Source: an uncultured Acinetobacter sp. (GTDB lineage Bacteria > Pseudomonadota > Gammaproteobacteria > Pseudomonadales > Moraxellaceae). From it: a DNA stretch of 64,000 bases. Below, piece after piece: positions 31,130 through 39,070 of the stretch. A program made the position numbers and the translations under genes. Under the pieces are notes generated by a model. The model was not told the origin of the DNA. It was given only the letters and a program-made list of their open reading frames with translations, and searched no databases. How positions within the stretch are numbered: the stretch's first letter is position 1; every line of letters begins with the position of its first letter. Location of the stretch: assembly GCF_947493735.1 (NCBI RefSeq), contig NZ_CANLSL010000004.1, forward strand, positions 62,001 to 126,000, given 5' to 3'.

Positions 31130-32668
31130 TTATGAAGCAGCAAAGCTAATACGACGGTTACGGAATTTCCCTTGATCTGTTGCATTATCAGCTACAGGTT
31201 GGCTAGAACCTGCACCAGTAGAGGTCAATGCTGTCGAAGGTGCACCTTGGTCAGTCAGATATTCTTTGACTGCATCAGCACGTTCTTGAGATAAAGTCAC
31301 ATTTTGGTTTTCATTACCAGTCGAGTCTGTGTGACCTGTAATGTTCAATGCCGCATTTGGAATAACTTTCATCACTTCAACCGCTTTATTTAACACGACT
31401 TCATTTACGTCAGGAATATCATCACTACCGACTTCAAAGTTGATCACTTGAAGATTCAAGGCATTTGCAAGATCGGCAGGCGTTGAGTTTGCATCAAGTG
31501 CATTTAACGCATTCATGGCAGCTTGGAGACTTGGATCAACAGTCAATTGCACGTCTAAAGCTTGCGCACCTTCAACTGTTACACCTGTTAGTGTGCCTTG
31601 CAATTGGCTAACTAAATTGTTTAATGCAGTTGCATCAGGCGCATTGACAATCACTTTGCCATCTTTAAATTCAGCTGAAGCATTTGGTATAGCTTTGATT
31701 TGTGTCAATGCGGCTTCAAGATTCTCTTGACCTGCAAGTGTCATTGCATTGTCATCATCGACTTGTATGTTGTCGCATTTGTCACTTGTACCAAAGACAT
31801 TGGCTACAGCACCGAGAATGTTGTCTTTTAGAGCTTGATTGCCAACTTCACCGCCACAAGCATAGACTTCATCGCCTTCACCTGTAGTAATGTTAAAGCT
31901 TGAAAAGTCTTTATTTACATCATCTCTAGGCACAGGAGCAACTTGTCCAGTGGTCGCATTTTCCGCAGGAGCGGTTGCTTTATTGTCATTACAACCACGC
32001 CATAAGAAGAAAATAATCAATCCAAGCAATAACAAACCAATCAGTGGTAATAAGCTTTTAAAGCCTCCACCTGATTTGTTGCTATTGCTTGTTGTTGAAG
32101 TGCTAGTTGTTGAGGTGCTCGTTGCAGATGTATAGCTTGGCTGGGTTGTACTTGTAACCGTAGGCGTTGGAGTAGGCGTGCTGGTTGTAGTGGAGCTATC
32201 ACCAGTTAGCTTCGCACCCAAACCGCCGATTGCACCCAATACACCTGCAGGAAGCAAACTGATCGCCCAACTTGGTAATTTGTCACCAAATAATGAAACA
32301 TTATTTTTTAAGAAGCTCAGGACAGACTCGCCACCTGCCAATTTTTTGATTTGTGTCAAAATCAAAGGCGCAGAGGTTGTGATTAAACTTTGAGCTTGTG
32401 ACTTATCGACTTGGTTAAATTCAGCAAGCTTACCAATAATAGAATCTTGCTCTTCATGAGAGCCGAAGACTTGATCTAAGATAGATGCACCATCGATTGT
32501 TTCATTGGCTTGAGGTACAGCATCATTGCCAATGATCTTGGTTGCAAATAGTGAAATAAAGTGTGTAATAAGATTGCTCTGATTTTCTTGGCTTGTACTA
32601 TCTTGACCACCAAGACTCCCTAAAACGTGAGGTAATACAGCTGATTTTATCTGTTCGACGATATCCAT
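31130..32668 (-). CDS. DUF937-TM-OmpA domain envelope protein
   Basis: 512 residues. The N-terminal DUF937-like helical domain (about 1-155) is followed by a Thr/Ser/Pro linker (about 160-200), a single membrane helix (about 204-224, ending F-F-L-W-R-G-C) and a spacer. Next is a region resembling a BON/OmpA-N repeat (A-L-T-Q-I-K then D-G-K-V-I-V-N-A-P, about 300-365). The C-terminal OmpA peptidoglycan-binding domain (about 405-512) has I-T-G-H-T-D-S-T-G-N, L-S-Q-E-R-A-D-A-V and R-N-R-R-I-S-F. There is no signal peptide, so the DUF937 part should be cytoplasmic and the OmpA part periplasmic. GGAGG lies 8 nt before ATG 32668. Confidence 0.88.
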   Translation of the reverse strand: MDIVEQIKSAVLPHVLGSLGGQDSTSQENQSNLITHFISLFATKIIGNDAVPQANETIDGASILDQVFGSHEEQDSIIGKLAEFNQVDKSQAQSLITTSAPLILTQIKKLAGGESVLSFLKNNVSLFGDKLPSWAISLLPAGVLGAIGGLGAKLTGDSSTTTSTPTPTPTVTSTTQPSYTSATSTSTTSTSTTSNSNKSGGGFKSLLPLIGLLLLGLIIFFLWRGCNDNKATAPAENATTGQVAPVPRDDVNKDFSSFNITTGEGDEVYACGGEVGNQALKDNILGAVANVFGTSDKCDNIQVDDDNAMTLAGQENLEAALTQIKAIPNASAEFKDGKVIVNAPDATALNNLVSQLQGTLTGVTVEGAQALDVQLTVDPSLQAAMNALNALDANSTPADLANALNLQVINFEVGSDDIPDVNEVVLNKAVEVMKVIPNAALNITGHTDSTGNENQNVTLSQERADAVKEYLTDQGAPSTALTSTGAGSSQPVADNATDQGKFRNRRISFAAS

Positions 32669-32730
32669 AATGTGGATCCTCCAGTGTCGCTTATCTTCTT
32701 GAACCGCAAGGAAACATATAAAATTTAAAC

Positions 32731-32778
32731 AACAAGTTCATCAAATAACAAGTTCATCAAATAACAAGTTCATCAAAT
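32731..32778. repeat. three perfect 16-bp tandem repeats upstream of the OmpA-domain gene
   Basis: AACAAGTTCATCAAAT occurs three times without change at 32731, 32747 and 32763. The array starts 63 bp upstream of the gene start. On the minus strand each unit supplies TTGATG. Only the unit nearest the gene has a -10-like TTATAT 17 bp away, so the array overlaps the probable promoter. Confidence 0.9.
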
Positions 32779-32832
32779 AATAATGTTTTGTCCTTACGAT
32801 TCATTTCCGCAAAAATATTTAAAAAAATCATA

Positions 32833-32851
32833 AAGTTGTTAATGACAACTT
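32833..32851. promoter_or_regulatory. inverted repeat, candidate operator
   Basis: AAGTTGT and ACAACTT are perfect complements separated by TAATG. It lies in the divergent region between the DUF937-OmpA gene and rpmI. It could bind a dimeric regulator; none is identified. Confidence 0.35.
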
Positions 32852-32985
32852 CGTAATCCATATAACATCTTCATCATAGTTAAAAAATGTGCGCTAGTTC
32901 TGTGTTTCTTTAGTACACTTTGTAACCAAATTGTGAGTTGTTATTTACAATTGTTTGTCAAATAAGGAGAAATTACGAGCAAGCG

Positions 32986-33014
32986 TTGAGATTCCCAAGA
33001 ATCAAAATTATACG
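32986..33014 (+). promoter_or_regulatory. sigma-70 promoter of rpmI-rplT
   Basis: TTGAGA (32986-32991) and TATACG (33009-33014) with exact 17-bp spacing. Predicted transcription starts near 33021, giving a leader of about 115 nt. Confidence 0.55.
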
Positions 33015-33074
33015 AAGGAAGTGGTTCGTCGCTATTCCATCTCGAGCATTTTTTCTGTAAAATACCGCATCCCT

Positions 33075-33118
33075 TACCTGCAGGTCGTATTGCATGGTGC
33101 AATCGAGCCGAACAGGTA
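33075..33118 (+). promoter_or_regulatory. structured leader upstream of rpmI
   Basis: ATTGCA-TGG-TGCAAT forms a perfect hairpin (33089-33103) enclosed by TACCTG (33075-33080) pairing with CAGGTA (33113-33118). The structure ends 6 nt before the AGAGGT ribosome site. In other bacteria L20 represses its own operon by binding leader RNA; the same role here is inference. Confidence 0.45.
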
Positions 33119-33134
33119 TCTAAAAGAGGTTGTT

Positions 33135-33332
33135 ATGGCAGTTAAGTTAAAAACTCGCCGTGGTGCAGCTAAACGCTTCAAAGCGACTGCAAACGGTTTT
33201 AAACGCAAGCAAGCGTTCAAACGTCACATCTTGACCAAAAAATCTGCAAAGCGTATTCGTCAATTACGCGGCTGTGTAATGGTTCATGTTTCTGATATGA
33301 ACTCAGTTCGTCGTATGTGCCCATACATCTAA
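33135..33332 (+). CDS. rpmI: 50S ribosomal protein L35
   Basis: 65 residues, highly basic: [15 protein letters not shown] near the start and [17 protein letters not shown] in the middle, as in L35. The start is ATG 33135 with AGAGGT before it. A longer frame reaches back to 32955, but it crosses the promoter and leader and is not coding. rplT follows after 11 bp. infC, which precedes rpmI in many bacteria, is absent. Confidence 0.97.
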   Translation: MAVKLKTRRGAAKRFKATANGFKRKQAFKRHILTKKSAKRIRQLRGCVMVHVSDMNSVRRMCPYI

Positions 33333-33343
33333 GGAGATTTTAA

Positions 33344-33703
33344 ATGGCTCGTGTAAAACGTGGTGTAGTGGCGCATCGTCGTCACAAGAAAATTCTTGCT
33401 CGTGCAAAAGGTTATTATGGTGCTCGTTCACGTGTTTATCGTGTAGCGTTCCAAGCTGTGATCAAAGCTGGTCAATATGCTTACCGTGACCGTCGTCAGA
33501 AAAAACGTCAATTCCGCGCTTTGTGGATTTCACGTATCAATGCTGGTGCACGTCAAAATGGTTTGTCATATAGCCGTATGATTGATGGCTTGAAAAAAGC
33601 TCAAGTAATCATCGACCGTCGCGTATTGGCTGACATCGCTTATCATGATGCGGTTGCATTTGCTGCTTTAGCTGAAAAAGCGAAAGGTGCATTGACTGCT
33701 TAA
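33344..33703 (+). CDS. rplT: 50S ribosomal protein L20
   Basis: 119 residues, the standard length. [24 protein letters not shown] at the start and [13 protein letters not shown] in the middle are L20 signatures. It binds 23S rRNA early in assembly. AAGGAG lies just before its ATG. It is the last gene of the unit. Confidence 0.98.
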   Translation: MARVKRGVVAHRRHKKILARAKGYYGARSRVYRVAFQAVIKAGQYAYRDRRQKKRQFRALWISRINAGARQNGLSYSRMIDGLKKAQVIIDRRVLADIAYHDAVAFAALAEKAKGALTA

Positions 33704-33715
33704 GTCATTGATATT

Positions 33716-33744
33716 AAAAAAACGCACTTTATGTGCGTTTTTTT
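33716..33744. terminator. bidirectional terminator, rplT / mrp
   Basis: A7-CGCAC (33716-33727) and GTGCG-T7 (33733-33744) pair around a 5-nt loop, between convergent genes. Confidence 0.94.
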
Positions 33745-33774
33745 ATGCCTGTAAGTTTATAATGGAAAAGCGAA

Positions 33775-35058
33775 TTAAAAAATCCGCTTTTCATCTTGCT
33801 TGGTTGGTAAAGTTGCAATGGTTCGTTTTAATTTTTCTGCAATTGCAAGGTAATGACTTGCAGTTACATCTTCTGCGATCACACTTGGTTTGCCTTGATC
33901 GGTATTTTCACGAATCACTGCGTTGAGTGGTAGATGACCAAGCAAGGGCACATGATATTGTGTCGCAAGTTGATCACCGCCACCTGTCCCAAAAATATGA
34001 TCTTCATGCCCACAGTTTGAACAAATATGTGTAGACATATTTTCTACCACACCAAGCACTTTGATATTCACTTTATTGAATAGTTCGATGCCTTTTTGTG
34101 CATCCATGAGTGCCACATGTTGCGGTGTAGTCACGATTACTGCACCAGATACAGGAATGCGCTGTGCTAAAGTCAGTTGAATATCGCCTGTTCCCGGGGG
34201 CATATCAATGAGTAGCACATCTAGATTTGGCCATTGAGTTTGGTTAAAGAGTTGCATCAAGGCGCCAGTCGCTTTCGGTCCACGCCATGCCACAGGTGTG
34301 CGCCCATCGCCAGTGAGATGACCGATCGACATTACAGGCATGCCATAGGCATTGAGCGGGACGAATTGTTCATTTTCAATCAGTGGCGTTTGACCTTCAT
34401 TACCGAGCATGGTTGGAATGCTTGGACCATAAATGTCTGCATCCAACACACCCACTTTTAACCCTAACTGTTGCAAAGCAAGCGCAAGATTCACTGTCGT
34501 GGTTGATTTACCGACGCCACCTTTACCTGATGCGACCACGATCACATGCTGAATATGTGGATGGGCTTTCACATCGGACTGTGTTGGCGCAGGCTTTTTA
34601 ATTGGCGCTTCATCATTTTTTGGCTGATATGTACTCGGTGCTTGATCGGTTTGTTTAGTTTGATTTTTATGAACTGCATTACCACTGGCATCTTGTACAG
34701 GCGGTAGTTTTGTAGTGCTTGTAGACTTTGCAGGTTTTGCTTCATTATTTGTTTGAGGATTTTTCTTTTGCACCACATGCAGGTTTAAAGTTTCTACACC
34801 TGCTTTTGCTAAATCTTCACTGAGCGCATCATGTATCTGCTGAAGATCATCAATTTCACTTTCATAGACAAAAATACTGAGTTGCAAGGTATTTTGTTCA
34901 ATTTTGAGCTGAGTAATGCGATCTATTAACGCATCATTGCTTTTGGGCAATTGGAATTGTTCAAGGTACTGTTCAATACGTTGCTCATTCAGACTTGGCG
35001 AAATCACCACTTCATTGCTAGGGGAGAACTTTGCTTTTAAAGCAGAAAACCAAGACAT
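33775..35058 (-). CDS. apbC: Mrp/NBP35-family Fe-S carrier ATPase
   Basis: About 427 residues from ATG 35058 (GGAG 7 nt upstream; a TTG 12 bp earlier is less likely). Scaffold or carrier that transfers Fe-S clusters. The deviant Walker A, G-K-G-G-V-G-K-S, is at about 178-185. D-A-D-I-Y-G-P-S-I and D-M-P-P-G-T-G-D-I are the switch motifs. C-S-N-C (about 345-348) is the cluster-binding C-x2-C. The N-terminus (about 1-85) resembles a diverged FSCA/DUF59 domain. A Lys/Gln/Pro-rich linker of about 70 residues joins the two. Confidence 0.92.
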   Translation of the reverse strand: MSWFSALKAKFSPSNEVVISPSLNEQRIEQYLEQFQLPKSNDALIDRITQLKIEQNTLQLSIFVYESEIDDLQQIHDALSEDLAKAGVETLNLHVVQKKNPQTNNEAKPAKSTSTTKLPPVQDASGNAVHKNQTKQTDQAPSTYQPKNDEAPIKKPAPTQSDVKAHPHIQHVIVVASGKGGVGKSTTTVNLALALQQLGLKVGVLDADIYGPSIPTMLGNEGQTPLIENEQFVPLNAYGMPVMSIGHLTGDGRTPVAWRGPKATGALMQLFNQTQWPNLDVLLIDMPPGTGDIQLTLAQRIPVSGAVIVTTPQHVALMDAQKGIELFNKVNIKVLGVVENMSTHICSNCGHEDHIFGTGGGDQLATQYHVPLLGHLPLNAVIRENTDQGKPSVIAEDVTASHYLAIAEKLKRTIATLPTKQDEKRIF

Positions 35059-35217
35059 GAAAAACTCCAAAGGCTAGTAGCCAAATTAATCGCACAAAGA
35101 CGTAGTGTATCGACAATTTCTATAAAATTTAAGTAAAAAGCATGCTTTTGCTATTCAGCTTTTTGACAAAGGTTATCGAATAATCTGAATAAGACACAAA
35201 ATGATGCAATCGCCGAA

Positions 35218-35868
35218 TTAACCTGCAAAATGTAAAGCGAGTTTTTGCATGGCTTGACCACGATGGCTGATCTTATTCTTTTCAGATTTTGGCAATTCCG
35301 CACTTGAGCAATTCAACTCTGGAACCCAAAACAGCGGATCATAACCAAAGCCTTGAGCGCCTCGGATTTCCGTTAAAATCTCACCATGCCATAAACCTTC
35401 AACCACAATCGGTAGTGGATCGTCAGCATGACGTACTAAAGCGAGTACGCAAACAAACATTGCAGGAATCACGGTATTTTCAGCACGAAATGGTAAAAGT
35501 GACTCTAAAAGTTTAGAATTATTGGCATGGTCATTGCCGTGTTCACCTGCATAGCGGGCAGAGTAAATCCCTGGCGCACCGCCTAAGATCGGGACGACTA
35601 AGCCTGAATCATCTGCGATCGCCGCTTTGCCAGACTGACGAGCGGCATGACGCGCTTTGATGATGGCATTTTCAATAAAGCTTAGACCATCTTCGATCGC
35701 ATCCTCAATGCCAAGCTGTGCTTGCGGAATGATTTTGGTATCGAGATTGAGGTTGGCAAATAAACTTTCAAATTCAGTAAGTTTGCCTTTGTTGTTGCTG
35801 GCGAGCACCAATTCTTTACCTTGCCATTGCGGTCGTTTGTTGTGTAAGTCTGATGCTGAAAGTGCCAT
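35218..35868 (-). CDS. rdgB: RdgB/HAM1 non-canonical purine NTP pyrophosphatase
   Basis: Hydrolyses dITP, ITP and XTP to monophosphates, cleaning the nucleotide pool. 216 residues. [10 protein letters not shown] is the phosphate-binding start; [13 protein letters not shown] and A-D-D-S-G-L-V-V hold the metal-binding acids; [12 protein letters not shown] and F-G-Y-D-P-L-F complete the signature; S-H-R-G-Q-A is C-terminal. The N-terminus is about 15 residues longer than in E. coli. No operon partner. The inverted-repeat element lies 40 bp upstream. Confidence 0.95.
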   Translation of the reverse strand: MALSASDLHNKRPQWQGKELVLASNNKGKLTEFESLFANLNLDTKIIPQAQLGIEDAIEDGLSFIENAIIKARHAARQSGKAAIADDSGLVVPILGGAPGIYSARYAGEHGNDHANNSKLLESLLPFRAENTVIPAMFVCVLALVRHADDPLPIVVEGLWHGEILTEIRGAQGFGYDPLFWVPELNCSSAELPKSEKNKISHRGQAMQKLALHFAG

Positions 35869-35907
35869 CGTTTTGCCTTTTATGATCTAAAAAATTTCTG
35901 AAAACTA

Positions 35908-36188
35908 GGGTCTGTTGACACTTCACAGATGCTTGCGACTACGGATGCTTTTTAGGCGATACGAGGCAGGAATTAGGAAGTTTAGTCATTCTAAATGACT
36001 CATTGCTAACGAAGTATGAGACGCACTGCGTCGCAAGGAAAGCATCCTAGTTCCGCAGGATTATCGCTAAAACTACCATAAACTTCGTTATGAAACTTGG
36101 CAAGGGAGTGACCATTCCCTGCGTTTCATGCCTCGTTTCTGTAGTTTTAGCGGATAACGCAATGCATGGTTGAAATGTCAACAGACCC
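35908..36188. mobile_element. MITE-like inverted-repeat element, copy 2
   Basis: 281 bp with the same 18-bp termini as the copy at 24794-25059 (one mismatch, CACTTCA for CATTTCA, at the left end), again flanked by TA (35906-35907 and 36189-36190). Inside, GGATGCTTT (35943-35951) pairs with AAAGCATCC (36039-36047), and the right-half hairpin is nearly identical to copy 1. The left centre differs more and is about 15 bp longer. No transposase frame. Confidence 0.8.
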
Positions 36189-36300
36189 TAATTATAAGAA
36201 AAAGTCAGCGTTTGCAAAACAACAACAATGTTAATTGACTGATTTTTAGAAGTAGTCAGTGCGTGGAAATATTTTGAAACAGTGAAGCGGGCAGAGTGAC

Positions 36301-36337
36301 TTTACAGCAAAAACAATTGATCTATTCTAGAGAGAAT
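36301..36337 (+). promoter_or_regulatory. possible promoter and dyad upstream of the interrupted zinc-ribbon gene
   Basis: TTTACA (36301-36306) and TATTCT (36323-36328) with a 16-bp spacer. The -10 box overlaps a dyad ATTCT-AGAG-AGAAT (36324-36337). Nothing else recognisable occurs from 36189 to 36456. Confidence 0.35.
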
Positions 36338-36456
36338 ACCGCCTCTGAAAATACAACTGGAAGTTTTGCAAGCGGACATCTCATGCCGAAGCTTTGTGTA
36401 GCATCATGAAGCAGATATTGAGTTGAAAAAACACTGAAATAAGAGGTAATTAGCCC

Positions 36457-36702
36457 ATGTCACTCAACCCGAAGAAAGCATTTAAACATGCGACTTTTCA
36501 TCGTATCGAGCTACTTGCAAGCCGGGCTTGAGGATGCTTTCAATGTCTTAAAATCTATACGCCTGACGTGATCGAACAATGGTCGGATCAGGGCAAAACC
36601 GCACAATGTCCATACTGTGGTGCCAACTCAGTGATTGGCGATGCGTCAAAATTTCCGATTAATGATAAATTCCTGATGAGTTTGCAGCAGAGCTTTAGCT
36701 AA
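36457..36702 (+). pseudogene. zinc-ribbon cytoplasmic protein with in-frame UGA at a Cys codon
   Basis: ATG 36457, preceded by AAGAGGT, opens a frame of 82 codons to TAA 36702. It is broken once, by TGA at codon 25 (36529-36531). The product would read E-L-L-A-S-R-A, stop, G-C-F-Q-C-L-K-I-Y, then Q-W-S-D-Q-G-K-T-A-Q-C-P-Y-C-G-A-N-S-V-I-G-D. That is the small bacterial zinc-ribbon family with C-G-C-F-x-C and C-P-Y-C-G, and the stop sits exactly at the first Cys. A TGC or TGT to TGA change is the simplest account. Coding pattern continues normally past the stop. Selenocysteine is the alternative, but no clear SECIS hairpin was found just downstream. Confidence 0.7.
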
Positions 36703-36744
36703 GAAGCCAACTGAAATTCAGAAATTAATCCGATGGAAATGAAT

Positions 36745-36903
36745 ACACCGAAATCAAAAGCAGTCTAGGTCATTCCTATTGCAAATGTATGACACCTGTA
36801 TTCTTACATCATAGGTTTCAATACATTTTTAGCTCTGTCTATATATAAGAATTCAGCGTTGACGCTGAAATTTAAAATGACATTATTGCTTTGATTTCGG
36901 TGT
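36745..36903. repeat. 159-bp nested palindromic element
   Basis: Outer arms ACACCGAAATCAAAAGCA (36745-36762) and TGCTTTGATTTCGGTGT (36887-36903) match except for one missing base. Inside, GTCATT/AATGAC (36769/36876) and AAATGTAT/ATACATTT (36783/36821) pair, with a side hairpin CAGCGT-TG-ACGCTG (36854-36867). No reading frame. It starts 42 bp past the interrupted zinc-ribbon gene. Confidence 0.72.
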
Positions 36904-36928
36904 TTGCTTTTACAAGTTAGATAATTCG

Positions 36929-36976
36929 AAAGCTAACTCGAAAACCAACTCAAAAACTAACTCAAAAACTAACTCG
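36929..36976. repeat. four 12-bp tandem repeats overlapping a gene end
   Basis: Units AAAGCTAACTCG, AAAACCAACTCA, AAAACTAACTCA and AAAACTAACTCG in direct order. The last unit overlaps the stop codon of the gene at 36969-37496, so the repeat forms its 3' end and trailer. Confidence 0.8.
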
Positions 36977-37496
36977 ACTTACGTTTCACTAATTCAATCC
37001 ACCAATTGTCTTGATGGTGATTTCTCCATGCAGGATGTTCAATCAACAGGTTAAAATCACAGCTTGGATGATCTGCGTATTTTTTCAACCAATGACGTGT
37101 CATCGCCACTTCTTTTTGAGAAATCGCAGCATATGCAAGCATCAAGAAAATATCGACATCTTGATAATGCGACAGTGGTTTAAGTACTTGCTGGGTGATG
37201 AGTGCAAAACGAGTTTCACCTGTCACTTCAAAATAAATCATATATGCCTGCGCAAGATGTAAGGACAGCGCAAGATAAAGACTTAACGGCATCTCATCAA
37301 CTTCAACACGTGCTTGCTCAAGAATGACAATCGCTTCTTGCAAAAAGTGAATTTGCTCTGATTTGACACGGCTGTGTGTAACCAACTCCAGTCGAAGCTT
37401 GCCACGTTCAAGCGCAAGTTCAGACGAGTTCTCTTGTAGATAAGCTTGATCAGTTTCACCAATTTTACTGATGAGTAGTTTGCTTGCTTCGCTCAT
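36969..37496 (-). CDS. helical protein of unknown function, TPR-like
   Basis: 175 residues, almost entirely predicted helix from its composition: alternating Leu/Ala heptads such as L-Y-L-A-L-S-L-H-L-A-Q-A-Y and I-F-L-M-L-A-Y-A-A-I-S-Q, in pairs of helices like tetratricopeptide repeats. The C-terminal part has W-R-N-H-H-Q-D-N-W-W-I-E-L-V-K-R-K. No signal peptide and no Cys pair. No family recognised. The next gene upstream (415 residues) is on the same strand 120 bp away; the two may form an operon. Confidence 0.72.
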   Translation of the reverse strand: MSEASKLLISKIGETDQAYLQENSSELALERGKLRLELVTHSRVKSEQIHFLQEAIVILEQARVEVDEMPLSLYLALSLHLAQAYMIYFEVTGETRFALITQQVLKPLSHYQDVDIFLMLAYAAISQKEVAMTRHWLKKYADHPSCDFNLLIEHPAWRNHHQDNWWIELVKRKSS

Positions 37497-37616
37497 AATG
37501 CCTCGCTAAATTGCTTTGAATTTACGAATTTGAACTTAAGGAAATAAATTCTACAGCTATAAATGAGGGTGAGTTGGATTTAATCAAGTTGGAATGAGGT
37601 GACTAACTTATATACT

Positions 37617-38864
37617 TTAGCCATTCAAAGTTAAAGATAAAATGGCATCTTTAGGAGGCGCTGTACTGACTTGAATCGCCAATCGTCCAGGTTGAACACG
37701 TAAACCGCAAATTTCAAATTGATCGACCAATTGGCGAACGAGTTCTTTACTTTCACGCAGGATATTCAGCCCCGGTAAAATACTGAAATCGGTCAGGCTA
37801 ATGAGTCGCTCGGTCATCCAAGATCGGTTGTTAATAAAATCTATAAATCCTGCTTGCTCAAGGTCAATGTACCAAAGGCGATGTTTTTCTTGACGAATTC
37901 CCGGAATATCTCGAATCAGATGATTCATAATTTTTGCTACAGGAATACGGTTGATGACTTCAAACCCAACCTTGCCGACACGACGTGTTGCCCAGTTGGT
38001 CATGGTGCCTGCATGACGCACTTGCAGATCAAGGTGTTCATCAGTTTGTTTTAAGCGCAAAAATTTTTCTTTACCTAGTCCACATTCCAGTACATCGAAT
38101 TTTAAGGTGAGTCGATAGAGTACACGGCTATAATGCCCATCGACTTCGATCTGAAATTGATCTTGCCCACATTGCACCGTGATATTGTCAATGTCTTTAG
38201 ATTCGACTCGGCTTCGGATTTGTTTATTGAGTAGCACTTCGGGTAAATACAGGGTAATTGGATTATTGCCGAGGAAGTTTTTCGCCATATTTAGGCTGAC
38301 ACTTCGAGCGACTTCACTGGTTTCTGTAACCAGTCCTCGGACTGCTTTCGTTGAATAGTTTTTCATGCCAACCACGCTATTTTTGGTGTGTTGACTGATT
38401 TGATCAAGGGTGTCTAGCGTTGTATTGGTAACATGTCCAAGCGCACCCACAATATCCGTCGTCGTATCAGTGGCGAAGTTTACCGCGATTTTTGCACGTT
38501 TAAGCGTAGAGCTAAAAGTCTTGTTGAGGAGTTCCCGAGAGTTTGGCTGATTCACATCAATACCAGTATCAAAATAATCCACACTTCGACTTATTTCAGG
38601 CTCGACGTCTAGTTCTGGTTCGAGCTTTGATGCTGATTTTGATACTTGTTTTAATCCTAATTTAGAGTCTTGGTCTGTAAGTGGTGTTATTTCGGTGTTG
38701 CTACTATCTTTTGAAATGTTTGTTGAAATATCACGTGTTGCTATTTTCGTTTTGACAGGTTCAGGTTGTTTAAACGGATTTGATGACTTTTTTGAGGTTT
38801 TGTTAAGTGAGTCATTTTGAGTCGGCATGTCCGAATTGACGTGATCGTCGTTCTGATCGTGCAT
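37617..38864 (-). CDS. unrecognised 415-residue protein
   Basis: AGGAG lies 8 nt before ATG 38864. The N-terminal ~100 residues are polar, Ser/Thr/Asp/Lys-rich and probably disordered. Then an amphipathic helical stretch (about 110-185), rich in Thr, Val and Ala without a true membrane segment. The rest (about 195-415) alternates short strands with two helical spans and ends L-R-V-Q-P-G-R-L-A-I-Q-V, a pattern seen in lipid-binding beta-sheet folds, but this is only a resemblance. No signal peptide or catalytic motif is visible. No function is assigned. Confidence 0.72.
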   Translation of the reverse strand: MHDQNDDHVNSDMPTQNDSLNKTSKKSSNPFKQPEPVKTKIATRDISTNISKDSSNTEITPLTDQDSKLGLKQVSKSASKLEPELDVEPEISRSVDYFDTGIDVNQPNSRELLNKTFSSTLKRAKIAVNFATDTTTDIVGALGHVTNTTLDTLDQISQHTKNSVVGMKNYSTKAVRGLVTETSEVARSVSLNMAKNFLGNNPITLYLPEVLLNKQIRSRVESKDIDNITVQCGQDQFQIEVDGHYSRVLYRLTLKFDVLECGLGKEKFLRLKQTDEHLDLQVRHAGTMTNWATRRVGKVGFEVINRIPVAKIMNHLIRDIPGIRQEKHRLWYIDLEQAGFIDFINNRSWMTERLISLTDFSILPGLNILRESKELVRQLVDQFEICGLRVQPGRLAIQVSTAPPKDAILSLTLNG

Positions 38865-39070
38865 GTCATACTCCTGTTGTTATTGTCCGAAATGTCCAAG
38901 GCGACGATAAAAAAGCAATCCAATGTGTACCAATGTGGAAATATCAAAATGCCTTTTTGGAATAATTTTAATATAACAAAATTCTAGGCAAGATTGTCAA
39001 TGACTTAGACGTGGCAATTTTTGGATTATTTTACAGCGAGATTTTCACTAAATGCTTTAACTCAGGAATT

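Noticed and set aside
32955..33134. N-terminal extension of L35 or an infC remnant
   Set aside because: The stretch contains a promoter and hairpins, shows no IF3 similarity, and L35 has its own start and ribosome site.
36457..36702. Calling the UGA gene a selenoprotein in the feature list
   Set aside because: No clear SECIS hairpin was seen and no Sec genes are in the window, so it is listed as a pseudogene and the alternative is kept as a finding.
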